From positions 1 to 64,000 of the forward strand of contig JAHIRD010000092.1 of NCBI GenBank assembly GCA_018818835.1: a stretch of DNA of 64,000 bases. Direction: 5' to 3'. Shown here piece by piece: positions 8,742 through 17,302 of this stretch (its first letter is position 1; the number at the start of each line of letters is the position of its first letter). The stretch is from Pseudomonadota bacterium (GTDB taxonomy: Bacteria; Desulfobacterota; Desulfobacteria; Desulfobacterales; Desulfolunaceae). The notes under the pieces are model-generated. The model did no database searches. It was not told where the DNA came from and saw only the letters and a program-made list of their open reading frames with translations. Position numbers and translations under genes: made by a program.

Positions 8742-10599
8742 ATCGTTTAAATGCTTTCTCTATGCCAAGACGGCTGTATCGCGTCCAGGTTGGCCTTCCA
8801 TGGGGGCAGAACGAGGGGCTTTCACAGGCATCCATCTGGCCAAGCAGATGGGAGATCTGTTTTTCGTTTAGGCTCTGGTTGGCCCGGACTGCCCCATGAC
8901 AGGCCATGAGGATCAGGCAATCGTCCAGGGCTTTTTCCAGCACCGCAGAGGACCCGATTTCAACCAGCTTTTCAGCAATTTCAATGACCAGATTGGTGAT
9001 CATGCCCTGGGACAATATGGACGGACATGATTTAACGGCAAAGGTGTTTTGACCAAAGGGCTCAATTTCAAGTCCCAGGTGGGCCAGTCCGTCAAGAACA
9101 CGTTCAAGGGCCGCAGCTTCCTTATACCCCAGTTCAAGGGTTTCAGGGATGAGAAGTGCTTGGGATTGAACCCGCGTCGCTTTTTTCTTCAATTCTTCAA
9201 AAACAATCCTCTCATGGGCCGCATGCTGGTCAATGATAATCAGCCCGTCTTCGGATTCACAGATAATGTAGGACCGGTGCAATTGCCCGATGATTTTCAG
9301 ATCACGGAAAAAACGGCTTTCCCGGATGGGCGTTTCCTGAGTTACCGGGGGGATTTTTTCAGCAGAATACCTTGGGGAGACAAAGCGGTCCGCCTCCTTG
9401 ACCATCATTCCGGAATCAGGTGTTTTCCCATTCAACGCGTCTGTCTTAAACGCCGAGATTTCTTTTTCACCGATATACCCGGGGATAGGGTCATGGACTG
9501 TTGAAATAAAGGATGTTTCCCTGACCGGCAGCGAGCGCTGAACCGGGGGTTGGGCTTTGGGGCCTGGTACAGGGATTGAGGGTGAAATGATTTTTTTTAG
9601 CATCCGTGTTTCACACTGCTCAAGGGCTCGGGCAACAGACAGCTGCACTGATCTGTAAATTCGGTTGTGATCCACAAAACGGACCTCATGTTTGGTGGGG
9701 TGGACATTCACATCAAGCTGGTCAAAGGGAATTTTCAGGAAAAGAACCGCCACGGGAAAGCGACCCTTCATTAATCTGGAACCATAGGCGCTAAGAATGG
9801 CATGGATCAACCCCCGGTCCCTGATGTGACGTCCGTTGATGAAAATAAAGATTTTCTGGGTGTTACTCCGGGTCATGTCAGGGGAGGACACCAGGCCGGA
9901 TAAGGCCAGATAGTCGTCATCAAAGGTCACGTCATGGAGGCTGTTGTTCAGGTCCTGGCCCAGGACGTCCACGGCCCTGTCGTAAAAGCCAGTGGCTTGG
10001 GGCCAGCTTTTGACCGCCTTTCCGTTATGGCTCAATCGGAATTGGACCCCAGGCCACCCCAGGGCCATGCTGGCCACGGTATCCATGATATGGCCCATTT
10101 CCGTCGTTGTACTCTTTAAAAATTTCCGTCGGGCCGGGGTGTTGAAAAACAGTTGCTCCACGGAAATCACCGTTCCGGGAGCCACACCCACGTCCTGAAC
10201 TTTTTTGATTTTTCCGCCCTCCATAAGGATGTGGATGCCGATATCCGAATTTTTTTCCCGGGTTGTCAGGCTGAATCGGGACACCGACGCGATGCTGGGA
10301 AGAGCTTCCCCCCTGAATCCCAGGGTTTTGATAAAGAAAAGATCTTTGTCCTCGTAGAGTTTACTTGTGGCATACCGTTCAATGGATAGAAGTGCATCGT
10401 CCCGACCCATGCCCGACCCGTTGTCCGAGATTCTTACAAGAGACCTCCCACCGTTTTCAATATCAATAATGATCAGGGTGCTCCGGGCATCCAGGGCGTT
10501 TTCCACCAGTTCCTTGACAACGGAACTGGGCCTTTCCACCACTTCACCGGCGGCAATTTTGTTGGAAAGAATTTCGGGAAGGATGCGGACGTTTGCCAT
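8740..10599 (-). CDS. mutL: DNA mismatch repair protein MutL
   Basis: MutL couples mismatch recognition by MutS to strand removal. The 619 residues show the GHKL ATPase motifs ENALDAR, DNGSGM and TLGFRGEALPSI in the first 110 residues. The C-terminal domain carries the endonuclease motif DQHAAHERIVFEE and the zinc-binding elements ACHGAVRAN and CPHGRP. It is therefore the nicking type of MutL found in bacteria without MutH. It starts 2 nt after the small upstream gene and is the last gene of the argS-to-mutL block. No mutS is present in the window. Confidence 0.97.
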   Translation of the reverse strand: MANVRILPEILSNKIAAGEVVERPSSVVKELVENALDARSTLIIIDIENGGRSLVRISDNGSGMGRDDALLSIERYATSKLYEDKDLFFIKTLGFRGEALPSIASVSRFSLTTREKNSDIGIHILMEGGKIKKVQDVGVAPGTVISVEQLFFNTPARRKFLKSTTTEMGHIMDTVASMALGWPGVQFRLSHNGKAVKSWPQATGFYDRAVDVLGQDLNNSLHDVTFDDDYLALSGLVSSPDMTRSNTQKIFIFINGRHIRDRGLIHAILSAYGSRLMKGRFPVAVLFLKIPFDQLDVNVHPTKHEVRFVDHNRIYRSVQLSVARALEQCETRMLKKIISPSIPVPGPKAQPPVQRSLPVRETSFISTVHDPIPGYIGEKEISAFKTDALNGKTPDSGMMVKEADRFVSPRYSAEKIPPVTQETPIRESRFFRDLKIIGQLHRSYIICESEDGLIIIDQHAAHERIVFEELKKKATRVQSQALLIPETLELGYKEAAALERVLDGLAHLGLEIEPFGQNTFAVKSCPSILSQGMITNLVIEIAEKLVEIGSSAVLEKALDDCLILMACHGAVRANQSLNEKQISHLLGQMDACESPSFCPHGRPTWTRYSRLGIEKAFKR

Positions 10600-10601
10600 G
10601 A

Positions 10602-10790
10602 TCAGCTGGCCCTGCTTTTTTCCTGATAGAAACGAACAAGAAATTCCGTGGCATTGGGTGCCAGATTAAATCTCATACCGGCACTGTCTATCAGTTGAAG
10701 TGTTTTTTTCTCCGGTCGATCCTTACGCTCCTGTTCAATCCATTCAATGGCTTTTCTGATGCCCTGACCTTCGGGTATAATCGTACTCAT
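10602..10790 (-). CDS. Small conserved-looking protein between gatA and mutL
   Basis: This 62-residue charged protein starts MSTIIPEGQGIRKAIEWIEQ and ends in a helix LVRFYQEKSRAS. I do not recognise a named family. The frame is open further upstream into gatA, but the ATG used here lies 16 nt after the gatA stop and has AAGGA about 9 nt before it. The 2-nt spacing to mutL and 16-nt spacing to gatA suggest translational coupling within the operon. A role cannot be inferred. Confidence 0.7.
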   Translation of the reverse strand: MSTIIPEGQGIRKAIEWIEQERKDRPEKKTLQLIDSAGMRFNLAPNATEFLVRFYQEKSRAS

Positions 10791-10806
10791 AGTCTTACGT
10801 CCTTGT

Positions 10807-12267
10807 TTAAAGTGATGGGCGTTTTGTGTGAAAATCCGTTGCCGATTCAAAACAATGGGCCACATTCAACAGGGTGGCCTCATCAAAATGCCGTCCCATG
10901 AGATGCAGGCCAACGGGAAGGCCCATCTGATTGAAACCGCATGGGACACTCAGGCCGGGGATTCCCGCCATATTGGCCGATATGGTGAATATGTCGGAGA
11001 GATACATCTTTAGCGGATCTTCCGAGTGTTGGCCGATGATGCTCGCTGGGGAGGGGGACACCGGAGAAATAAGAATATCACAGGATTCAAAGGCTGCTTT
11101 GAAATCACGAATGATCAGGGTACGCACCTGGGAGGCTTTTTTGTAATAGGCATCATAATAGCCCGAAGACAACGCATAGGTCCCGATGATGATACGGCGC
11201 TGAACTTCCAGGCCAAAACCCCTGGAACGTGATTTTTTGTACATGTCCACCAGTTCCGTTTGCTCCATGTCACGGATGCCGTATTTAACACCGTCAAAAC
11301 GGGCCAGGTTTGAACTGGCCTCGGAGGGTGCGATGACATAATAGGCGGCAACGGCATAGGGGGTATGGGGAAGGGAGATGTCCACACATTGTGCGCCCAG
11401 GCTCTTCAGGGTGTCCAGGGCCTGGTCAATGGAATTTTTTACATCGGGATCAATTCCCTCGGTTGAAAAATACTCCCTGGGAATGCCGATTTTTTTCCCT
11501 TTGATGCTCTGGGTCAAAGTGGCTGTAAAATCGGGAACACACTCATTAACAGAGGTGGAGTCTTTGGGGTCATATCCTGCGATGGCATTCATCATCAGGG
11601 CGCAGTCTTTGACATTCTTGGTCAAAGGGCCGATCTGGTCAAGGGAAGAGGCAAAGGCCACCAGGCCGTATCGGGATACCCGGCCGTAAGTGGGCTTGAG
11701 GCCCACCACGCTGCAATGGGATGCGGGCTGGCGAATAGACCCTCCGGTGTCGCTTCCCAGGGAGCCCAGGCACATGTCTGCAGCCACAGAGGCGGCGGAT
11801 CCACCACTGGACCCGCCCGGGGTGTGATCCAGATTCCAGGGATTGGCCGTGATCTTAAAACCCGAATGTTCCGTGGTGGATCCCATGGCGAATTCATCCA
11901 TATTCACCTTTCCCAGGATCACGGCCCCTTGGGCTTTTAGCTTCTCAATGACCGTGGCATCGTAGGTCGGGACAAAGTTTTCAAGTATTTTCGAGGCACA
12001 GGTGGTCAACAGACCCTGGGTGCATATCAGATCTTTGATGGACAAGGGAATCCCGGTGAGGGGTCGCGCAATACCCTTTGAAATGGCCTGGTCTGCCTGG
12101 TCGGCCTGGGCAAGGGCCTGGTCTTCATTCAGGGTGATATATGCCTTGACCTTTGTGTCTGTTTTGGCAATACGTTCAAGAACGGAAAGGGTGAGTTCCC
12201 GAGAACTGATTTCTTTTTTACGCAGCCGTTCGGCCGCGTCATGGATGGAAAGATTATAAAGGGTCAT
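10807..12267 (-). CDS. gatA: Asp/Glu-tRNA(Asn/Gln) amidotransferase subunit A
   Basis: GatA is the amidase subunit of the GatCAB complex, which converts misacylated Glu-tRNA(Gln) or Asp-tRNA(Asn) to the amide form. The 486-residue protein has the amidase Ser-cisSer-Lys triad: SIKD near residue 77 and [13 protein letters not shown] near 150, followed by [14 protein letters not shown]. It lies 21 nt after gatC; gatB is not in the window. Confidence 0.96.
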   Translation of the reverse strand: MTLYNLSIHDAAERLRKKEISSRELTLSVLERIAKTDTKVKAYITLNEDQALAQADQADQAISKGIARPLTGIPLSIKDLICTQGLLTTCASKILENFVPTYDATVIEKLKAQGAVILGKVNMDEFAMGSTTEHSGFKITANPWNLDHTPGGSSGGSAASVAADMCLGSLGSDTGGSIRQPASHCSVVGLKPTYGRVSRYGLVAFASSLDQIGPLTKNVKDCALMMNAIAGYDPKDSTSVNECVPDFTATLTQSIKGKKIGIPREYFSTEGIDPDVKNSIDQALDTLKSLGAQCVDISLPHTPYAVAAYYVIAPSEASSNLARFDGVKYGIRDMEQTELVDMYKKSRSRGFGLEVQRRIIIGTYALSSGYYDAYYKKASQVRTLIIRDFKAAFESCDILISPVSPSPASIIGQHSEDPLKMYLSDIFTISANMAGIPGLSVPCGFNQMGLPVGLHLMGRHFDEATLLNVAHCFESATDFHTKRPSL

Positions 12268-12288
12268 GATAATATCCTTAATGGTTGC

Positions 12289-12576
12289 TTAACCCACAAT
12301 TTTTGGGACAACAAAACAGCCGTTTTCCTTGAGGGGCGCATTGGCCAGGGCCTTGTCCGTACCCGGAGACGGCACCACCACATCCTCCCTGAAGGCATTG
12401 GACAAGGACAGGGCATGGTTGGTGGGCGGAACGCCCGTGGTGTCGACTTTTTTAAGGGTATCCACATAATTGAGAATGCTACCGATCTGGTCAGCCAGTT
12501 TGGCTGTAAGTGCTTCATCCAACTCAAGACGAGCCAGTTCGGCCACGTTCTGCACTTCTTTTGCTGAAATTTTCAT
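12289..12576 (-). CDS. gatC: Asp/Glu-tRNA(Asn/Gln) amidotransferase subunit C
   Basis: GatC is the small clamp subunit that stabilises GatA. The 95-residue protein begins MKISAKEVQNVAELARLELD and ends in the usual GCFVVPKIVG tail. AGGAG lies 6-7 nt before this ATG; the longer reading frame upstream runs into the repeat element at 12593-12744 and is not coding. gatC and gatA form a tight pair. Confidence 0.94.
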   Translation of the reverse strand: MKISAKEVQNVAELARLELDEALTAKLADQIGSILNYVDTLKKVDTTGVPPTNHALSLSNAFREDVVVPSPGTDKALANAPLKENGCFVVPKIVG

Positions 12577-12592
12577 GGTGTCTCCTATCGTT

Positions 12593-12744
12593 GATGGCGT
12601 CGTAAAAAGTCTCATATGCGGCGTTATAGTGTTTGGCCGGACGTTCGACATACGCTTCAAGTATGCCTTCATACCCGGCCAAACACTATGCCTTGCCTAT
12701 GGACCTTTTTCCATAGCCATCCGCCGATTTTTTACGAGTTCATC
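12593..12744. repeat. Terminal-inverted-repeat element, 152 bp, copy 1
   Basis: The ends are GATGGCGTCGTAAAAAGTC and the inverse of GATGAACTCGTAAAAAATC. Inside is a second inverted pair, ATAGTGTTTGGCCGG and CCGGCCAAACACTAT, then CATAC/GTATG around a 7-nt loop. The element matches 36905-37040 in the opposite orientation. Its right end overlaps the TGA stop of the SPOR gene and its left end lies 16 nt before the gatC start. Confidence 0.85.
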
Positions 12745-13468
12745 ATCGTTTGACAAAAAATCCGTCAATATTATCTTTTTTGAGGCGGCCCAGGGTGGGC
12801 TCAGCATCAATCTTGTCTTTGAACGCTCCGATTCGAACCCTGAACCAGACTTCCTTATCCCGGACCAATCCTTTGACCCAGTATGCCGGATAACCCATCT
12901 TGGTCAGCTTGGCCACCATTTTATCGGCATCATGTGATTCCTTGAGCGACGCGGCCTGGATGGTGTACTTGAATTGGGCAGGATCTTTTTTCCCAGGGTC
13001 AAATACGTGACTCGAAGGTGCTTCCGGTTTGACGTCCGGTTTGGGAGTCTCCGCCAGTTTAACGGGCTCTTTTTTAGTTATGGCCGGTTTTATGATGTCT
13101 TTTTTTTGTTTGACCACTGATTTGATTTTGGTGGCGGATCTGGCTGTGGATTGGGGCTTTTCATTGTCCACATCCTTGTTCAGCTCCTTGAAAAATACAA
13201 AGTCAGGCGCTTGTCCGGGATGGGTGTCCATGTCATTGAGTGCATCATTTTTTTCTGTTTCAGTGAGACCTGCGATTTCAAGGAAAAGGCCGTCACCTCC
13301 CATATCCACACGAATCATGCCCCGACCCACAAGGGTGCCAAGCAGAAAAAAAAGGGCCAGAAGGACAAGGATTCCTGTGCTCCAGCCCAGTGCGGCATTC
13401 TTGCTCAGGGTCAAGAAGATCTGAGACTGTTGGGGTGTTTTTACGTCGTTATTTTTCATGGTCTTCAT
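12743..13468 (-). CDS. SPOR-domain membrane protein
   Basis: This 241-residue protein has a cytoplasmic N terminus, one membrane helix at about residues 28-50 (STGILVLLALFFLLGTLV), a charged Lys/Pro-rich linker, and a C-terminal SPOR domain starting near FKYTIQAASLKESHDADK. SPOR domains bind denuded peptidoglycan at the division septum, so a cell-envelope or division role is likely. Neither start candidate (MKTM or the second Met) has a strong ribosome site. It follows argS after 23 nt, and its stop codon is the boundary of a repeat element. Confidence 0.85.
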   Translation of the reverse strand: MKTMKNNDVKTPQQSQIFLTLSKNAALGWSTGILVLLALFFLLGTLVGRGMIRVDMGGDGLFLEIAGLTETEKNDALNDMDTHPGQAPDFVFFKELNKDVDNEKPQSTARSATKIKSVVKQKKDIIKPAITKKEPVKLAETPKPDVKPEAPSSHVFDPGKKDPAQFKYTIQAASLKESHDADKMVAKLTKMGYPAYWVKGLVRDKEVWFRVRIGAFKDKIDAEPTLGRLKKDNIDGFFVKR

Positions 13469-13491
13469 CGTCTTTAGAGATTTATGGCATC

Positions 13492-15159
13492 TTACATATG
13501 CTCCGGGGCCGAAACACCCAGAAGTGAAAGTCCGTTTTTGATCACTTTCTGAACCGCCAGAATCAGATAAAGGCGCCCTGTGGTCAAAAGGGGATCATCG
13601 GTTAACACCTTGTGTTTGTTGTAATAGGCATGGAACAGGGATGACAGGTTCATCAGGTAATAGGTGATCCGGTGGGGCTCAAGGTTTTTACCCGCTGTTT
13701 CAATCACCTCGGGGTATCGGGCCAGGGCCTTGATCAAGCCGGTCTCCTCGGATTCTAACAGAAGACTGACCGCCTCATCGTTTCGTTCAAAAGTATGGAT
13801 GTTTTTTTCATCGGCTGCTTTTTTTAGGATGCTTGATATCCGGGCATGCACATATTGAACGTAAAAGACCGGGTTGTCATTGGTCTTTTTCTTGGCCAGC
13901 TCAAGATCAAATTCTAACTGGCTCTCATAATGGCGGGACAAAAAGATAAAACGGGCCGCATCGGAACCCACCTCGTCCACCACATCTTTAAGGGTTTCAA
14001 ATACGCCGCCCCGGGTGGTCATGGCCACGGGTTTACCGTCGCGCAATAAGGACACCAGTTGGACAAGGATCACATGAAAATCGTTGCTGTCATGTCCGGA
14101 TGCGCTGATGCAGGCCTTCATACGCGGGATGTAGCCGTGGTGGTCAGCGCCCCACACATCAATGATCTGGTTGAAACCCCGGGCAAATTTGTTCTGGTGG
14201 TAAGCAATATCAGACGCAAAATAGGTGGTCTGGCCATTGCTCCGGACAACCACCCGGTCTTTTTCATCCCCGAACGCCGTGGTGTTGAACCAGAAGGCCC
14301 CATCATTTTCATAGACGGTTTTGTTTGATTTCAGGCGCTCCATGGCCTCCTGTACCTTGCCGTCATCATAAAGACTCTGTTCACTGAACCATTGATCAAA
14401 GGTCACACCGAAGTTTTTGAGATCCTCAGCAATATCAGCGAGGATACTGTCCGCAGCAAAGCGGGCACAGATGTTTATCCCCTCTTCGTCGCTCATGTCG
14501 AGAAGGGCCCGGCCATCTCTGGCCAGGATCTGGTCGGCCAGGTCAACGATATAGTCGCCTTTGTAACAATCATCCGGAAATGTCAGGGTCTGACCCGTTT
14601 TTTCAAGGTACCGCAGATAGACAGAGCGGCCCAGTGTATTGATCTGACGACCCGAATCATTGATGTAGTATTCGGTCTGGACATCATAGCCGCAGAAACG
14701 CAGAATGCGGGCCACGCTGTCACCCACGGCAGCACCGCGACCATGACCCACATGGAGAGGGCCTGTGGGATTGGCACTGACAAATTCCACTTGGGTGCGG
14801 ATACCCGTTCCCATGTCCGAGGCACCGTAACGTTCGTTTTGTTCATGAACCGTGTGGACAACGGGATGATATGCCTTGGGGTGCATAAAAAAATTGATGA
14901 ATCCGGGACCGGCAATGTCCGTTTTTTCGACAATGGACTGGGGATCATCCAGATGTTTAAGAATAATATCCGCAATTTTCCGGGGAGACATTTTTTGATT
15001 CTTGGCCATAACCATGGCCGTGTTGACCGAAAGATCTCCCTGTGCTTCAATTCGGGGTTCATCCACGGTAATATCCGGGAAATCATCGGATGTCAGGTCC
15101 CCGGCCTGAAAGGCCTTGCTCAACGCCTGCGCTACCATATCTTTAATGGATTGTTTCAT
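13492..15159 (-). CDS. argS: Arginine--tRNA ligase
   Basis: ArgS charges tRNA(Arg). The 555-residue class I synthetase shows the HIGH-type motif [13 protein letters not shown] near residue 120 and the KMSK-region variant [14 protein letters not shown] near 375, which is normal for this branch of ArgS. The C-terminal anticodon-binding DALR-type domain ends in [10 protein letters not shown]. The ATG chosen gives MKQSIKD and is preceded by AGGTAA; an ATG six codons upstream has no ribosome site. A good promoter lies about 55 nt upstream. It heads the block SPOR-gatC-gatA-small-mutL. Confidence 0.96.
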   Translation of the reverse strand: MKQSIKDMVAQALSKAFQAGDLTSDDFPDITVDEPRIEAQGDLSVNTAMVMAKNQKMSPRKIADIILKHLDDPQSIVEKTDIAGPGFINFFMHPKAYHPVVHTVHEQNERYGASDMGTGIRTQVEFVSANPTGPLHVGHGRGAAVGDSVARILRFCGYDVQTEYYINDSGRQINTLGRSVYLRYLEKTGQTLTFPDDCYKGDYIVDLADQILARDGRALLDMSDEEGINICARFAADSILADIAEDLKNFGVTFDQWFSEQSLYDDGKVQEAMERLKSNKTVYENDGAFWFNTTAFGDEKDRVVVRSNGQTTYFASDIAYHQNKFARGFNQIIDVWGADHHGYIPRMKACISASGHDSNDFHVILVQLVSLLRDGKPVAMTTRGGVFETLKDVVDEVGSDAARFIFLSRHYESQLEFDLELAKKKTNDNPVFYVQYVHARISSILKKAADEKNIHTFERNDEAVSLLLESEETGLIKALARYPEVIETAGKNLEPHRITYYLMNLSSLFHAYYNKHKVLTDDPLLTTGRLYLILAVQKVIKNGLSLLGVSAPEHM

Positions 15160-15209
15160 ATACTTACCTGCATTCATGTTTGGGTTTAGAACTCATGATA
15201 AAACATCAT

Positions 15210-15238
15210 TTAATATGAATTTTTGGGTTTCAAGTCAA
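15210..15238 (-). promoter_or_regulatory. Sigma-70 type promoter for argS operon
   Basis: TTGACT (15233-15238) and TATTAA (15210-15215) are separated by 17 bp on the minus strand, about 50 nt before argS. Confidence 0.65.
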
Positions 15239-15372
15239 GAAATTAGCCTGATAATAAATTATAGTAGGATGATCAGCGGCTTGACTGGTTAGGCAAAAGG
15301 CAGAGCCTTATCTCAATATTCATGGGAATCGGTATCTTAGGTCGGACATATTCGGGCAGTCCCAACGCTGAA

Positions 15373-15410
15373 TAAAAAAACCTGCAGCCCCTTTGGATGG
15401 ACTACAGGTT
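15373..15410 (-). terminator. Intrinsic terminator downstream of the 15532-15927 gene
   Basis: Read on the minus strand, AACCTGTAG pairs with CTGCAGGTT around a 14-nt loop, followed by a run of T. It lies past the repeat element that follows the hypothetical gene. Confidence 0.7.
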
Positions 15411-15411
15411 C

Positions 15412-15504
15412 GATGAACTCGTTAACCGTCAACGGATGGCTATAAAAAAGTCCATAGGCCAAACACGATAATTCCGCATGTGGGGGACGTGTTACGACGC
15501 CGTC
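15412..15504. repeat. Terminal-inverted-repeat element, divergent copy 2
   Basis: It begins GATGAACTCGTTAACCGTC, continues AACGGATGGCTATAAAAAAG and TCCATAGGC, and ends TTACGACGCCGTC. These correspond to the two ends and the left inner segment of the 12593-12744 element (reverse complement), with the centre shortened. Confidence 0.65.
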
Positions 15505-15531
15505 AGGTTTGATGGTCAGGGCCGGGTGCGA

Positions 15532-15927
15532 TCAGTCGTCAAAGTCATCACTGATTTCATCTTCATTTTCAAGAAGTTTATCGATTTCAGCCAGTTCCTT
15601 TTCATCCACCACATGGTCCATGAGCTGGCCACGCCGTCTCAAGGCATCGTTGTCGTTGAATTCAACGGTCAGGGAGTCCTTGGGATCACTGCCAAACATG
15701 CTGCTGATCCGGTTGGCCAGAAGATCTGAAAAAATGGCCGGGGGATAAAAATTGTGACTTCTAAAAAGGTCGATGATCGCACGCGTTCCTTCGTTGACGG
15801 ATAAAGCCATGCGATTAAGGTCAAGCTTTTCTTCAAAGAGAAGGGCAAACTTTCCGGGTTCGGTTTCGGCAAGTTCCTGAATGATAAATTGGGTATCTTT
15901 CTTTTTCAGAATATATTTCTGTTCCAT
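15532..15927 (-). CDS. Hypothetical acidic protein
   Basis: This 131-residue protein begins MEQKYILKKKDTQFIIQEL and ends in a very acidic tail (ELAEIDKLLENEDEISDDFDD region). I do not recognise the family. AGGAG lies 7-8 nt before this ATG, so the much longer open frame upstream (to about 16095) is not used. It stands alone between argS and the tRNA genes. Its terminator at 15373-15410 suggests a monocistronic transcript. Confidence 0.75.
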   Translation of the reverse strand: MEQKYILKKKDTQFIIQELAETEPGKFALLFEEKLDLNRMALSVNEGTRAIIDLFRSHNFYPPAIFSDLLANRISSMFGSDPKDSLTVEFNDNDALRRRGQLMDHVVDEKELAEIDKLLENEDEISDDFDD

Positions 15928-16145
15928 GTCTGTTCTCCTGGGGAATCGGTTTGTTTCTGTTTGTCTTATGGGTGCACTTTCTTTAATTAAAGAAAGAAAA
16001 TTCAGGCTTTTCCAAGGGTTTATTCCGAAGGCCCGTCCATGTTTTACGGCGACCGCATAACCCGATAATAATAACCCAAAAAACAGCCATGTCAATACCA
16101 GGGGAGAGTTTATTTCAAGTCTTCGAGAAAAACAAACAAAAAATA

Positions 16146-16174
16146 TTGACCAATATTCAATCTGATGCTAATTA
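16146..16174 (+). promoter_or_regulatory. Promoter of the tRNA-Ser pair
   Basis: TTGACC (16146-16151), 17 bp, TAATTA (16169-16174), then a GC-rich AGGCCG discriminator. The first tRNA starts 19 nt after the -10 box. Confidence 0.75.
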
Positions 16175-16193
16175 AGGCCGTAACAAAAAATAC

Positions 16194-16281
16194 GGAGGAG
16201 TGGCCGAGAGGCTGAAGGCGGCGGTCTTGAAAACCGTTGAGCGTAACAGTTCCGTGGGTTCGAATCCTACCTCCTCCGCCA
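16194..16281 (+). tRNA. tRNA-Ser (anticodon TGA)
   Basis: The acceptor arm GGAGGAG pairs with CTCCTCC, followed by G and an encoded CCA. The anticodon loop CTTGAAA gives TGA, reading UCA. A long variable arm and the GGTTCGAATCC T-arm complete a class II tRNA. It is cotranscribed with the next tRNA. Confidence 0.97.
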
Positions 16282-16298
16282 AAAAAAATCATGTTTGT

Positions 16299-16388
16299 GG
16301 AGAAATGGCCGAGAGGCTGAAGGCGCGCCCCTGCTAAGGGTGTATGGGTTAACGCTCATCGAGAGTTCGAATCTCTCTTTCTCCGCCA
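16299..16388 (+). tRNA. tRNA-Ser (anticodon GCT)
   Basis: The acceptor arm GGAGAAA pairs with TTTCTCC, followed by G and an encoded CCA. The anticodon loop CTGCTAA gives GCT, reading AGC/AGU. It has the long variable arm of tRNA-Ser and lies 17 nt after the first tRNA. Confidence 0.97.
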
Positions 16389-16395
16389 TCCTGAT

Positions 16396-16435
16396 AAAAA
16401 GGGCCGCTTTAATCCTAAAGCGGCCTTTTGTATTT
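16396..16435 (+). terminator. Terminator of the tRNA-Ser operon
   Basis: AAAGGCCGCTTTA-type arms (AAAAAGGGCCGCTTTA and TAAAGCGGCCTTTTG) form a long stem around ATCC, ending in T-rich sequence 8 nt after the second tRNA. Confidence 0.9.
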
Positions 16436-16532
16436 ACGTGATGGTAATCTGTTTTTCCACCACCCGCTCCCGGTGGTCGCTGAAGAACACGAAGAGCACA
16501 ATGCGGCAAAGCCGCACCAAAAACAATTTTCT

Positions 16533-16571
16533 ATAGGTCCCATGAGTCCTATGAGTCCCATAGGTCCCATT
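16533..16571. repeat. 9-bp unit repeat (ATAGGTCCC / ATGAGTCCT)
   Basis: Four 9-bp units run head to tail: ATAGGTCCC, ATGAGTCCT, ATGAGTCCC, ATAGGTCCC. The inverse unit ATGGGACCT recurs at 62797-62838. It lies just past the 3' end of the 16602-17015 gene. Confidence 0.8.
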
Positions 16572-16601
16572 AATCGGCCTGACCCCGATTTTCCTGGTTG
16601 T

Positions 16602-17015
16602 CTATTGTGTGATGTCCTCAAGAAATTTCGAAATATTGGCCTTGAGTTCCGGTGTGATTTCATTGGAATACAACCGAAGAAAGACAAGAAAATCCTCGAA
16701 CAACTGGGCATCCAAATGTTTGATATTTACGACTTCCTGCTTGAGATCAATGCAGAAAAGAAGAATAAATTCAAGCCAGGTGTCGTAATCCGGATTCGGA
16801 TGATGGCTTGTGAGACTGCAGAGCAGTCTCACGGCATAGGAGGACTTGATTTTCAGGATATCCTCCCTGTAAATGGGAAAATCGTCAAGGCAATCATTCA
16901 TCAGGTAGACTGCGTTTTTAAAGGTCTGGGCTTGTTCCTGGGGTTTCATGGGCCCAAAGGACGCTTCAAAAAGTTTCAATGCATTTAAAATTCCGTCCGG
17001 TAAATTATCCGGCAT
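16602..17015 (-). CDS. Hypothetical protein
   Basis: This 137-residue, mostly helical protein begins MPDNLPDGILNALKLFEASFG and contains several Leu/Phe-rich segments and three Cys without a metal-binding spacing. I do not recognise the family. AAAGGA lies about 10 nt before the ATG. No partner gene is adjacent. The composition looks like a real cytosolic protein rather than noise, but it could be lineage-specific. Confidence 0.65.
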   Translation of the reverse strand: MPDNLPDGILNALKLFEASFGPMKPQEQAQTFKNAVYLMNDCLDDFPIYREDILKIKSSYAVRLLCSLTSHHPNPDYDTWLEFILLFCIDLKQEVVNIKHLDAQLFEDFLVFLRLYSNEITPELKANISKFLEDITQ

Positions 17016-17200
17016 AAGACAGGTGTCCTTTGTTTGGTTTTCAGGTTATGCCGTTTGTGAAAAGCATAAGTAAATTCATTATGATAACTATCTGATATCG
17101 CTGTGAATAAATTATCACGTCACGTCTAAATCAAAGAAAAGAAGTCCATCAAGATCGGTGTGATCATTGGATGTGATCGTTACGATTAGTGTTTCAAGTG

Positions 17201-17240
17201 CCTATTCACCTGTCTTTCCGGGGAAAGACAGGTGAATAGG
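17201..17240. other. Long perfect stem-loop downstream of acnB
   Basis: CCTATTCACCTGTCTTTCC is followed within 2 nt by its exact complement, giving up to 19 bp of uninterrupted stem. The T run (GGATTTTTTATTT) is on the plus-strand side. It could terminate plus-strand transcripts, or protect or end the acnB message; the direction is not settled. Confidence 0.7.
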
Positions 17241-17302
17241 TGGATTTTTTATTTAAATATTTGAGTTCAATGTGTCATGCGCTCTTGCATCGGCATAACC
17301 AG

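Noticed and set aside
15928-16095. N-terminal extension of the 15532 gene
   Set aside because: A clear AGGAG site sets the start at 15927; the extension shows no conserved-looking sequence.
16110-16292. 60-codon minus-strand frame over the first tRNA-Ser
   Set aside because: It is antisense to the tRNA; the GGRIRTHG-type peptide is a common false protein from tRNA-Ser genes.
16267-16509. 80-codon minus-strand frame over the second tRNA-Ser
   Set aside because: Antisense to the tRNA and its terminator.
16415-16711. 98-codon minus-strand frame with Met-Gly-Pro repeats
   Set aside because: Created by the 9-bp unit repeat and overlaps a better gene.
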